Below the pieces are notes generated by a model. It ran no database searches and was not told where the DNA came from. It saw only the letters and a list, made by a program, of their open reading frames with translations. The position numbers and the translations under genes are program-made. Below are positions 5,820-13,569 of a stretch of DNA of 15,984 nt, in pieces; position 1 is the stretch's first letter; each line of letters starts with the position of its first letter. Origin of the DNA: DATKDU01 sp035649415 (lineage in GTDB: Bacteria; Planctomycetota; Planctomycetia; Pirellulales; Pirellulaceae); assembly GCA_035649415.1 (NCBI GenBank), contig DASRJP010000014.1:1-15984 (forward strand), read 5' to 3'.

Positions 5820-7055
5820 ATGACCTCACCCCTGCTGCAATTGTTTCCCTTACGACTCGTCGCAGTGGCCATCGTCGTCTTGGCATTGCGCCATTCCCAT
5901 GCCGCTGAATTTGACCAGGAAAAGCTCGCTCAAATCGCCAAGCGGATGCAGAAGTTCGTCGATGAGCCCGGACCGCAACAAGTGGCGGGCATGGTCATCG
6001 TCGTCGGCAGCTCTCAGGGGATCGCTCTCCACGAAGCGCTGGGCCAGCAAAGCCTGGAAACGAAACAGCCGATGCCCAAGGATGCCCTGTTTCGCATCGC
6101 TTCGATGACCAAACCGATCACGGCGGTCGCCATCATGATGCTCGAGCAGGAAGGCAGACTGTCAGTCGATGACCCGGTCGAAAAACACCTGCCGGAATTC
6201 AAGGGGCAGATGCTAGTTGAGCAGCGCGACGGAGAGCGAGTCGTGCTGAAAAAGCCATCGCGGCCGATCACCATCCGCGACTTGCTCACGCACACTTCGG
6301 GAATGCCGGGAGGCTATCCGCCGGGTGTTTCGGAAATGTACTTCGACCGCAAATACAACCTGGCGGAGGCGGTGGCGATGATTTCGCAGCGTCCGCTCGA
6401 TTTCGAGCCGGGGAGCAAGTGGTCCTACTGCAATACGGGAATCGACACTCTGGGGCGGATCATCGAGGTCTGTTCAGAGCAGACGTACGAGGCATTCCTG
6501 CAAAAGCGGATCTTCCTCCCGCTGAGCATGAAGGACACCGCGTTCCACCCCAGCGAGCAGCAAATGCAGCGGCTGGCCGAGTTGTATGCCGTCAAGGACG
6601 ACAAGCTCGCCGCCGCCGGCTGGGTGCTGATCGGCGATCCGCACGGCGCCCGTCATCCCATTCCCGCCGGAGGTCTCTTTTCCACCGGCGGTGATCTGGC
6701 AAAGCTCTATCAGGTGATGCTTCGCGGCGGCACGCTCGGCAATGTTCGCTTTGTCTCGGAGAAGGGGATGAAAGAAATGACGTCGCTGCAAACAGGGGAC
6801 CTCCAGTGCGGTTTCACACCGGGCATGGGCTTTGGCTTCGGCTGGGCCGTGGTGAAAGAGCCGCAAGACGTGCACGCCATGATGTCCCAGGGGACCTACG
6901 GCCATGGCGGAGCGTTTGGCACGCAGGCGTGGCTCGATCCAGAGAAGGACTTGTTCGTCATCCTGCTCATCCAGCGGACGGGGATGCCAAATTCGGATGC
7001 GTCGGAACTGCGGCGCGAGTTGCAGGCCACAGCCGTCGAGGCGATCAAGAACTAA
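5820..7055 (+). CDS. Exported serine hydrolase, class C beta-lactamase/esterase family
   Basis: A 411-residue protein with a signal peptide (hydrophobic 7-23, cleavage near SHA-AE at 28-29). The catalytic set of the beta-lactamase (PF00144) family is complete: SMTK at 95-98 with nucleophile Ser95 and Lys98, YCN at 203-205, and HGG at 362-364 in the KTG position. LLTHTSGM (155-162) is also typical. Most such planctomycete proteins are esterases, D-aminopeptidases or related hydrolases rather than resistance enzymes; HGG instead of KTG favours an esterase or peptidase. ATG at 5820 is chosen because the signal peptide starts there; the upstream in-frame extension to 5709 is read through the palindromic repeat and the neighbouring gene. 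No clear Shine-Dalgarno is seen. A repeat copy touches its stop codon. The physiological substrate is unknown. Confidence 0.92.
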   Translation: MTSPLLQLFPLRLVAVAIVVLALRHSHAAEFDQEKLAQIAKRMQKFVDEPGPQQVAGMVIVVGSSQGIALHEALGQQSLETKQPMPKDALFRIASMTKPITAVAIMMLEQEGRLSVDDPVEKHLPEFKGQMLVEQRDGERVVLKKPSRPITIRDLLTHTSGMPGGYPPGVSEMYFDRKYNLAEAVAMISQRPLDFEPGSKWSYCNTGIDTLGRIIEVCSEQTYEAFLQKRIFLPLSMKDTAFHPSEQQMQRLAELYAVKDDKLAAAGWVLIGDPHGARHPIPAGGLFSTGGDLAKLYQVMLRGGTLGNVRFVSEKGMKEMTSLQTGDLQCGFTPGMGFGFGWAVVKEPQDVHAMMSQGTYGHGGAFGTQAWLDPEKDLFVILLIQRTGMPNSDASELRRELQATAVEAIKN

Positions 7056-7121
7056 GCAGCAGGCACACCCCGTGTGCCGCCCCTGTCCATCATTCACGGC
7101 ACGCGGAGTGTGCCTACTACT
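7055..7121. repeat. REP-like palindrome, copy 3: diverged inverted pair
   Basis: Arms at 7055-7080 and 7096-7121 are inverted copies of the same 26-bp unit, with 5 differences in 26, all C/T exchanges, and a 15-base loop. The left head is GCAG rather than GTAG; the right one, on the minus strand, keeps GTAG. The left arm shares the last A of the hydrolase TAA stop. Five Ts (7121-7125) follow the right arm, so it could act as a terminator, but the next start codon comes only eight bases after the element. Confidence 0.85.
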
Positions 7122-7129
7122 TTTTGGCC

Positions 7130-8716
7130 ATGCTGATTGGATACGTGAGCGACGAGCGGTACATCGCGCTTACCAGCGTCGATGTCGAACTGGTCGGGAC
7201 GCAGGACCCAGTGGCTGTCCGCTCGACGGCCTCCGGCGCAATCCATGCCGATGTGACGCCCGGGCAATATCAAGTCACGATCGCCAAGGACGGGTACGGT
7301 GCTAAGAAGACCACGATCACTGTCGGCGCCGGGAAGCCGCATCAGTTTCGCCTGCTGACCGATGGCCTGCTCGGCTATGCCTGGCCGAAGTGGGTGCAGA
7401 GCGGCCAGAAATCGGAATTCCGTGTGCACAGCGATGAGGCCTACAAGCTGTCGCTGTGGCGCTACGGCTGGAAGAAGGAGCTCGTGCGGAAGATTGGCTG
7501 GTTCGACGAACACGGACCGCGGGCGACTGTTCAGATCACGCCCGACGGCGATTACACGCAGACCGGCGTAATGTGGAACAAGTTCGGCTACGTCAATCCG
7601 CACCACAAGCAGTACCTCGCGGCCCCGGAGCGCACCGGCCTGTACTACTTCCACGCCAAAGGGCAGTCCGGGAGGTTCTTCTCCTTCCCGTGGATCGTGG
7701 CGCCGAAAACGCCGCAGGCGAAAATCGCTGTTCTGGCGTCGAACGTCACCTGGAACGCGTACAACAACTTCGGTGGGCGCAGCAACTACATCCATCCGGA
7801 CCAGCTGCCGGAAACGCCCACTTGCAACGCGCGGCTGGAGCTGAAGCGCTACACCGATCCGAACTACGTCAACTACGATGCGACCGAATACCGGCCGCTG
7901 TCGTTCGACCGCCCTGAGCCGATCTGCCACGTCCCGGAGCACGTGCAGGTGACCGATCCGATCGAAGGGCGAGCCGCATGCCACATTGCGCCGGCGGAGT
8001 GGCGACTATTGGCTTGGCTGGAGCGCGAAGGCTTCGCCTACGACTATTGGGCCGAGACGCAGCTTCACTTCGGCCAGCTCGACTTGGGCGCCTACCGCAC
8101 GCTCGTCATCAGCACGCACCCCGAGTACTGGTCTCGCCAGATGTACGACAAGGTCAAGGCGTGGGTCTTCGAGCGCGGCGGCCGGCTCGTCTACCTCGGC
8201 GGCAATGGACTGAACTGCGACGTCGAGTTCATCGATGAGCAGACCTGCATTTACCAGAATGACGACGAGCGGAAGCTGCGCGTGCCCGGCACTCATTACG
8301 AGACCCGCTTCCACCTGCGGCACGAGTCCGAGGCGGCGCTCCTGGGCGTGCGTTACGACGACCGGGCGATCATGACGGCCGCGCCATACCGCGTCGTCGA
8401 TGCCAGCCACTGGGTGTTTGCGGGGACCGGTATGAAAGAAGGGGACGTTTTCGGCCGCGAATCGCTCCACGAGCGGATTCCGGGCGGCGCTTCGGGGCAC
8501 GAGACCGACAAGATGTCCAAAAGCTCGCCGACGGGGACGCGGCTATTGGCCAAGGGGTTGAATCCCGATGAGGGCGGCGCCGACATGACGATTCACGAGA
8601 CGCCCGGCGGCGGCGCCGTGTTCGCTGCCGGTTCGATCACCTGGCCGGCGTCGATCCTCGTGGACGAGGCGGTTTCGCAAATCACAGCCACCGTCCTGCG
8701 CCACTTCTCCGATTAG
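7130..8716 (+). CDS. N,N-dimethylformamidase-like large-subunit hydrolase
   Basis: A 528-residue protein with no signal peptide. Residues about 1-70 form a short beta-rich segment like a carboxypeptidase-regulatory domain (SGAIHADVTPGQYQVTIAKDGY). The remainder resembles the C-terminal domain of dimethylformamidase large subunits: VLASNVTWNAYNNFGGRS (201-218), then YWAET and STHPEYWS (328-335), GGRLVYLGGNGLN (350-362) and GHETDK (456-461). Known dimethylformamidase splits DMF into dimethylamine and formate using a mononuclear iron held by two Tyr and one Glu; Tyr211, Tyr333 and Glu458 are candidates from position in conserved motifs, not proven. The reference large subunit is about 760 residues and pairs with a small subunit not seen here. 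The substrate is probably another amide. It is followed after 14 bp by the enolase-superfamily gene. The start is by homology; no clear Shine-Dalgarno. Confidence 0.78.
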   Translation: MLIGYVSDERYIALTSVDVELVGTQDPVAVRSTASGAIHADVTPGQYQVTIAKDGYGAKKTTITVGAGKPHQFRLLTDGLLGYAWPKWVQSGQKSEFRVHSDEAYKLSLWRYGWKKELVRKIGWFDEHGPRATVQITPDGDYTQTGVMWNKFGYVNPHHKQYLAAPERTGLYYFHAKGQSGRFFSFPWIVAPKTPQAKIAVLASNVTWNAYNNFGGRSNYIHPDQLPETPTCNARLELKRYTDPNYVNYDATEYRPLSFDRPEPICHVPEHVQVTDPIEGRAACHIAPAEWRLLAWLEREGFAYDYWAETQLHFGQLDLGAYRTLVISTHPEYWSRQMYDKVKAWVFERGGRLVYLGGNGLNCDVEFIDEQTCIYQNDDERKLRVPGTHYETRFHLRHESEAALLGVRYDDRAIMTAAPYRVVDASHWVFAGTGMKEGDVFGRESLHERIPGGASGHETDKMSKSSPTGTRLLAKGLNPDEGGADMTIHETPGGGAVFAAGSITWPASILVDEAVSQITATVLRHFSD

Positions 8717-8730
8717 AGAGCGAGGCGGGC

Positions 8731-9867
8731 GTGAAGATTCAGGCCATCGAAACCTACCCCGTCCGCATTCCGCTCAAGCCCGAATGCCGCATGGTCTCGG
8801 CGCTGGGGCGGCACGACGAATCGCAGTTCGTCCTGGTGCGGCTGCTCGCCGACGTGGGAGTGGAGGGGGCGGGCGAGGCGACCGCGACCGTCCGCTGGAG
8901 CGGGGAAACGGTGTGGGGCGTGCAGGCGCTCATTGACCGAGTCCTGACGCCCGCCCTAATCGGCATGGAGCTCGATCAGCACCGCGCCGATGAATGCATT
9001 ACCGCGGTAGCCGCGCGGATGGATCAGCTTGCCATTCACAACTGGTTCGCCAAATCGGCGATCGAGATGGCTTGCTGGGACGCGCTGGGTAAAGCGGCCG
9101 GCAAGCCGGTCTACGAGCTGCTCGGCGGCGCCTGCCGGCCGCTGTCGATCAAGGGCCGGTTCTCGATCGGAGCCTACGATCCGCCCCGCGCGGCGGCGCG
9201 GGCCGCAGAGCTGGCGGCGATCGGCTTTGACACGCTGAAGGTGAAAGTGGGCGGCACGGCCGAAACCGACATTGCCCGCGTGCGCGCCGTGCGGCAGGCG
9301 ATTGGACCGCAGCGGAAGCTGGTCATCGACGCCAACTGCGGCTGGGACGTCAATACGGCCATCCGCTGCGTGAAAGAACTGTGCGACTGTGATCTGCTGC
9401 TGGTCGAGCAGCCGACGCCCGACGGCGACTATGCTGCCATTGCCCGCGTCCGGCGCGAGACCGGGGCCCGCGTGATGGCCGACGACATGTGCTTCAATCT
9501 CGTGCACGCCCAGGAGCTGGTCCGCCACCAGGCGTGCGACGTAATCAGCGTTTATCCCGGCAAGAACGGGGGCATTGCCAAATCGCGCGCCATCGCGCGG
9601 TTCTGCGAGAGTCACGGCGTGGCAACCTCGATCGGTTCCAACCTCGAGTTCGACGTGGCCACTGCGGCCATGGGGCACCTCATCGTCGCCACGCCGAACT
9701 TGCAGATCGAGCAGTTTCCTGGTGACATCTACGGCCCGGCCTACTATGAATTCCGCATCGTTAAGGAGCCGCTGGCAATTCGGGGACCGTATACCACGAT
9801 CACCGCGCAGCCGGGGTTGGGGGTCGATGTGGACTGGGAGCTCGTGAGGGAGAATTGCTGCGCGTAG
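8731..9867 (+). CDS. Mandelate racemase/muconate lactonizing enzyme family protein
   Basis: A 378-residue member of the enolase superfamily, which abstracts a proton alpha to a carboxylate with Mg2+ to give racemisation, dehydration or cycloisomerisation. An N-terminal capping domain (1-about 130) includes the family stretch IEMACWDALGKAAGKPVYELLGG (111-133), here kept whole. The barrel shows KVK at 170-172 (general base), metal ligands D200 (IDAN), E226 (VEQP) and D251 (ADD) at the usual spacings of 26 and 25 residues. In the muconate-lactonizing subgroup a second Lys is expected about 24 residues after the last Asp; that position is Tyr275 in ISVYPGKNGG, with Lys278 nearby, so the exact reaction is doubtful. 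The GTG start has GAGG five bases upstream (8722-8725). It is 14 bp from the dimethylformamidase-like gene, so the pair is likely one transcript. Confidence 0.88.
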   Translation: MKIQAIETYPVRIPLKPECRMVSALGRHDESQFVLVRLLADVGVEGAGEATATVRWSGETVWGVQALIDRVLTPALIGMELDQHRADECITAVAARMDQLAIHNWFAKSAIEMACWDALGKAAGKPVYELLGGACRPLSIKGRFSIGAYDPPRAAARAAELAAIGFDTLKVKVGGTAETDIARVRAVRQAIGPQRKLVIDANCGWDVNTAIRCVKELCDCDLLLVEQPTPDGDYAAIARVRRETGARVMADDMCFNLVHAQELVRHQACDVISVYPGKNGGIAKSRAIARFCESHGVATSIGSNLEFDVATAAMGHLIVATPNLQIEQFPGDIYGPAYYEFRIVKEPLAIRGPYTTITAQPGLGVDVDWELVRENCCA

Positions 9868-9912
9868 TGCGGAATTTGGTCCGTCGGCCACAGGAACTGC
9901 GTGAATTCCGTT

Positions 9913-10176
9913 CTACCCGCCGCCGAATGCCGGCAGGAAGTGCAGCTCGCTGGCCGGCTTCAGCGGCGTTCTCAAGCTGCGCGTGGTCATGGTCTGATCG
10001 ACCGACGCTTGCAGTCCGGGGACCAACTCGTCGTCCTTGCAGAGCCGGGCTTTGATTCCAGGGAATTGCGCCTCCAGCGCATCGATCGCCTGACGGACCG
10101 ATTGGGCCTCCACGGTGACTTGTGCGATGCCGCCGGTTACGTCGCGCAATTGCGGCGGAATAAAAACATTCGGCAT
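9913..10176 (-). CDS. MoaD/ThiS-like sulfur-carrier protein
   Basis: An 87-residue ubiquitin-fold protein. MPNVFIPPQLRDVTGG (1-16) and VTVEAQSVRQAIDALEAQFPGI (20-41) match the beta-hairpin and helix of MoaD, and the chain ends in LHFLPAFGGG, the diglycine tail that is adenylated and thiocarboxylated by MoeB- or ThiF-like E1 enzymes. Such proteins donate sulfur for molybdopterin, thiamine or cysteine synthesis, or act as protein modifiers. No MoaE, MoeB, ThiG or cysteine synthase gene is in the window, so the pathway is unknown. It ends the minus-strand cluster, 51 bp after the thioredoxin-like gene, and converges on the enolase gene 45 bp away. ATG at 10176 is preferred over GTG at 10200 because the family alignment starts there; neither has a good Shine-Dalgarno. 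Confidence 0.85.
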   Translation of the reverse strand: MPNVFIPPQLRDVTGGIAQVTVEAQSVRQAIDALEAQFPGIKARLCKDDELVPGLQASVDQTMTTRSLRTPLKPASELHFLPAFGGG

Positions 10177-10227
10177 TTCAAGTGCTTCGCAACGGCACAC
10201 GAAAATGGAGACAGCTTGCTTGCTAAG

Positions 10228-10875
10228 TTACTCCGCCTTGCGGGGCTGCGGCCGCGGGGACTTTGTTCGCTCAGGCGCCCGACCGCCGAAGCCCAGTTCC
10301 TCCAGCGATGGCACTTTGCCGCCGACAACGTCGACGATAGCCTGGAGCACTTTCGGGGCATCGGCCTGAATGCTCGGCTGCACCAAAGCGAAATTGGCCG
10401 TGACCTTTCCCTCTTTGGCGATCAGGATTGTCATGGTGACCTTACGATTGAGCCCGTACTCGCCGGGACCCTCTTTGCCGTCTTGCGAAATACCAAGGGT
10501 GACGTCCTTAGGGAGCGCGCCTGAAGCACGTTTCATCCAGGCTTCCGTCTCCGTCGCATCGTCGCTCAAGAATACCACGCTGCAATGCAATCCGTCGTTC
10601 GACCGTTTGGCGGCATAATCACCCAGTATCCTCGTCACTCCCACTGACGGACGGTTGACTTCGTGAACGAAGATCAAAAGCAGCGGCTTGCCACCTGCCT
10701 GGGCAATCGGCTCAATATCCTTCCCTTGTAAATCCCCCAATACTCCCCGGATTGTCAGTTTTCCGAGCGACTCCCCCTTTTGCGGGCCGGAAAAAATCTC
10801 GCCTGGCTCCTCCCCGGCGCACATCCCGCAGGCAGCGATAAGTACGACTAACCCACTCGCCCAAAGTCGAATCAT
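10228..10875 (-). CDS. Thioredoxin-fold (redoxin-like) lipoprotein lacking CxxC
   Basis: A 215-residue exported protein. The leader (1-15) ends in a possible lipobox LIAAC with Cys16. The core looks like a thioredoxin/AlkSD fold: PLLLIFVHEVNRPSVGVTRIL (64-84) sits where the active-site strand and helix would be, but the CxxC positions read NRPS, so no classical redox pair exists. LHCSVVFLSDDATETEAWMKRA (96-117) and VTMTILIAKEGKVTANFA (146-163) fit later strands, with Cys98 the only cysteine in the mature core. The tail (197-215) is Arg/Pro/Lys-rich. It may be a scaffold or binding protein rather than a thiol oxidoreductase. The start is set by AAGGAG eight bases upstream. It lies 47 bp downstream of the TPR gene and is likely in the same operon. 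Confidence 0.7.
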   Translation of the reverse strand: MIRLWASGLVVLIAACGMCAGEEPGEIFSGPQKGESLGKLTIRGVLGDLQGKDIEPIAQAGGKPLLLIFVHEVNRPSVGVTRILGDYAAKRSNDGLHCSVVFLSDDATETEAWMKRASGALPKDVTLGISQDGKEGPGEYGLNRKVTMTILIAKEGKVTANFALVQPSIQADAPKVLQAIVDVVGGKVPSLEELGFGGRAPERTKSPRPQPRKAE

Positions 10876-10883
10876 GAAAGTAG

Positions 10884-10889
10884 CTCCTT
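10884..10889 (-). promoter_or_regulatory. Ribosome binding site for the thioredoxin-fold gene
   Basis: AAGGAG on the minus strand, eight bases before the ATG at 10875. It chooses this start over the in-frame ATG at 10926, which would put 17 residues before the signal peptide. Confidence 0.8.
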
Positions 10890-10922
10890 GGTATGACCGC
10901 CAGGAAGGCGGTATTTTCGCGA

Positions 10923-13397
10923 TCAAGGGCCGGTAGCTCCCTCAGGCACGATCAATGGCGGCAACGTTCGACGCCCTTCGGGCGGCGAGTCCGGGTGAAC
11001 TATCGATGTTGCTGACGCTTCCGTCTTTTGCTGGGAAACGAGCAACTCCGCCGCCCGGTCCCACTCCTCGGCTAAGTCGGGCCGTCCCAACTGACGCGAA
11101 AGTGCTGCCAGCTCCCGACGGATGACGACATCCTTCGGAAGTTGAATCGCCTTTTCCATCAACTCAAAGAAGCGTGTTTCCACGCCGCGGAGGTATTCGG
11201 CTTTTTCGCTGGCCTGGCGGGCTTTTTCTAGAGCATTCAACCGCTTATATACCTGTGACAGCTTGAACCAGCCAGAATGGTTCGAAGGATGTTCGGCAGT
11301 GACGATTTCCAGGTGCTCTGCGGCGAGCTTGGAATCGTCTTCCTGCACCGCGATATCTGCTCGGAGCATGTTCGCCATCATGTTCGTGGGCTCTTTTTTC
11401 AGAATCTGTGCAAGCAATGGCTTGGCCTCGTCCTTGCGCTGGACGGCGAGCAAACACTGGGCGTGAAGTACATCGCGCTGAAGTGAATCGGCGGCACCTT
11501 CCAGAGTCTTGAGGGCGTCCTCCAGCTTGCCTGACCGGTATTGGCACTCGGCGAGTTCCAAGAGTACTTCTTCCCTGGTCCTTTGATTGGGATCGCGGCG
11601 CAGCGATTCCTTATACGCTTCGATAGCCTGGGCGAAGGCTTGGCGCGATTTACTCTCCAGACCCATCAGTCGATGCGGCCGGTAATCGTTGGGATCGAGT
11701 TCGGCCCACCGGATAAGGTGATAATAGAGCCGGTCCAGCACGCGAATGTCCTTGTTCATGGCGGCCAGCCAGCGGTGCGCTTCAATCGATCTGGGATCGT
11801 TGTGGATGACTTCCAGCAATGCTTGCTCCGCCTCGCCATAGCGACCCAATTGGAACATCCCGGCGCCCAGCAGCGTCAGCGCCTGATTGTGGAGTCGAGG
11901 ATAGTCAAGCAGCGGACGAAGCGCCTCCAGACGAGCCGGATCGAGTTGACGCTGCTTTGCATCCAACTCCAGAGCGAACTTTAGCAGTTCAGCGTGCGGC
12001 TTGTAGGCCGGATACTTGGCGATCAACCCAATCCGCTGCTCGGCGGCAATCAGGTCGTCGCCGGTGTATTCGTCCCAAGCCAGCTTGAACGTTCGCTCCA
12101 CGGACCGTTCGGCAAGTTCCTGGTGCTCTCTCGCCCGCTTCAGTTCGCCCTGGGCTGCGTAGTGCGCGGCAAGCGCCTCATGAGACTCCTGATGCAGCGG
12201 CTCCGCCAGCACCGCCGTGTACCACCAGGTCAGAGCTACTTTTTTGTCTCCGGCGTCGTAAAAAAACCGTCCCATGAGGTACCGCAAGTCCGGGTTCGTC
12301 GGGTTTTTTCGGATGCGCTCATCCAGTTCATAGATCTCGTCTCGCCGCTTGAGCTGCTCGGCCTGCAGATCGAGGTAGTGCTGTGCCTTATCGCGATCTT
12401 TCAGCGCGGTGTAGGCACGAGCGAGCGTCTGGTAGCCAGGAACGCCAAGCTCATGGACGTCGCCGCCCTCTTCCAGAAGCGACACTACGTTGTCGTATTC
12501 CTTGCGGGTCAGAAAAACGTTTGCCAGCAGCATGATCGCCGGCTGCCGCACTTCACGAATCGTCTTGACGTCGATGAGCCTCTTGAGCATTTGCTCGACA
12601 TGAGCGACGTCGCCGCCGCTGCGAAACTCGATTTCAGCAAGGAGGAGTTGCACCCGCGGGTCGTCCGGCACCACTTTGGAGCAAGCTTCCATGTGCGCCA
12701 GTGCCTCCGCATACTTGTTGTACATGAGCAGTGATTGGGCCAGCAGGATCCGCGCCTCGATGTGGCTGGGATGCGCCTCGACCACTGCCTGATAATCCTG
12801 CTGCGCGCGAGTGAGGTCGTCATTCTGATCATACAATTGTGCCCGCAGTAATCGCGGCACGACAGCGCCAGGCTGCCATTGAATCCAGAATGCCAGCGCC
12901 TGAAACGCTCGATTGACCTGATAAATGCTCATGTACCCTTTGGCCCGCGCTTCATAAATCTGTTCGGCCGTGAAATCGCCGATCCCATCGATCTTGCAGA
13001 TGCGATTCAATTCCGCCTCGTCGCCTTCATCGGCTAGACCATGCTGCGTGCGCGCCAGCAGCCGCTGCAGCCGGATCTCATCGAGCGGATACCCCAGGCG
13101 CTCCGCACGACGCAGGAATTCCTCCTGCTTGTCGCCATTGCTGTCGCGCCGATAGGCGACCGCAGCCAGGAACGCCAGGTCTTTGTTCCCTGGATAGGCG
13201 GCGGATGCTGCGTCGAGGATGGTCGCGGCCTTGGAATACTCGCCGATCGCCATGGCCGCAAGACCAGCGCTTTCGCGCCTGGCACTATCGAATTGGCGCC
13301 ACGCCGGCCAGGCGAGCCCCACTACCAGCAGCAGCCCACCATAGGTGAGCCATCGGCGTCTGCGGCCAGCCGGCTGGGAAGCATGGATGAGCGCCAT
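10923..13397 (-). CDS. Large membrane-anchored tetratricopeptide-repeat protein
   Basis: An 824-residue protein. A basic N-terminus (GRRRRW) precedes one transmembrane helix (about 16-33); the rest is helical solenoid, presumably outside the cytoplasm because of the positive-inside N-terminus. Tetratricopeptide-like pairs recur almost throughout, for example near 45-75, 200-245 and after 390, with repeated patterns such as YAEALAHMEACSKVVPDDPRV and YGEAEQALLEVIHNDPRSIEA. No catalytic domain is attached. The Pro-rich C-terminus (about 795-824) is probably disordered. Such proteins act as scaffolds for envelope complexes or secretion. It is followed 47 bp later by the thioredoxin-fold lipoprotein, and 172 bp separate it from the lipoprotein gene upstream, where no clear promoter was found. 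Its start has no strong Shine-Dalgarno, but the basic and hydrophobic N-terminus supports it. Confidence 0.85.
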   Translation of the reverse strand: MALIHASQPAGRRRRWLTYGGLLLVVGLAWPAWRQFDSARRESAGLAAMAIGEYSKAATILDAASAAYPGNKDLAFLAAVAYRRDSNGDKQEEFLRRAERLGYPLDEIRLQRLLARTQHGLADEGDEAELNRICKIDGIGDFTAEQIYEARAKGYMSIYQVNRAFQALAFWIQWQPGAVVPRLLRAQLYDQNDDLTRAQQDYQAVVEAHPSHIEARILLAQSLLMYNKYAEALAHMEACSKVVPDDPRVQLLLAEIEFRSGGDVAHVEQMLKRLIDVKTIREVRQPAIMLLANVFLTRKEYDNVVSLLEEGGDVHELGVPGYQTLARAYTALKDRDKAQHYLDLQAEQLKRRDEIYELDERIRKNPTNPDLRYLMGRFFYDAGDKKVALTWWYTAVLAEPLHQESHEALAAHYAAQGELKRAREHQELAERSVERTFKLAWDEYTGDDLIAAEQRIGLIAKYPAYKPHAELLKFALELDAKQRQLDPARLEALRPLLDYPRLHNQALTLLGAGMFQLGRYGEAEQALLEVIHNDPRSIEAHRWLAAMNKDIRVLDRLYYHLIRWAELDPNDYRPHRLMGLESKSRQAFAQAIEAYKESLRRDPNQRTREEVLLELAECQYRSGKLEDALKTLEGAADSLQRDVLHAQCLLAVQRKDEAKPLLAQILKKEPTNMMANMLRADIAVQEDDSKLAAEHLEIVTAEHPSNHSGWFKLSQVYKRLNALEKARQASEKAEYLRGVETRFFELMEKAIQLPKDVVIRRELAALSRQLGRPDLAEEWDRAAELLVSQQKTEASATSIVHPDSPPEGRRTLPPLIVPEGATGP

Positions 13398-13569
13398 CGA
13401 AATTCACCAGCTCAGTTTGGAACGTACGACGTGGACGACGGCGGACGCAATTCGTAACTGTCCACTCGTTGCCTGCATTCATTCGCCGGCCCGCGGCGCC
13501 GACAAAGACGCTCCTCGGCATCGTTGAGGGCGCCCATCCAGCGCCAAGTGCGCGACCCTATCACCCAGT

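Noticed and set aside
7055..7125. Palindrome plus T5 as the terminator of the serine hydrolase
   Set aside because: Possible, but the T-run is only five bases from the next ATG and the same palindrome elsewhere has no T-run; kept as a repeat.
8956..9891. 311-codon open frame antisense to the enolase-superfamily gene
   Set aside because: Lies opposite a gene with complete catalytic motifs; a typical shadow in GC-rich DNA.
9870..9910. Inverted repeat CGGAATT/AATTCCG between convergent genes as a bidirectional terminator
   Set aside because: Only 7 bp with a 27-base loop and no T-run.
11994..12734. 246-codon open frame antisense to the TPR gene
   Set aside because: The minus-strand frame shows continuous TPR-like repeats; the plus-strand frame has no motif.
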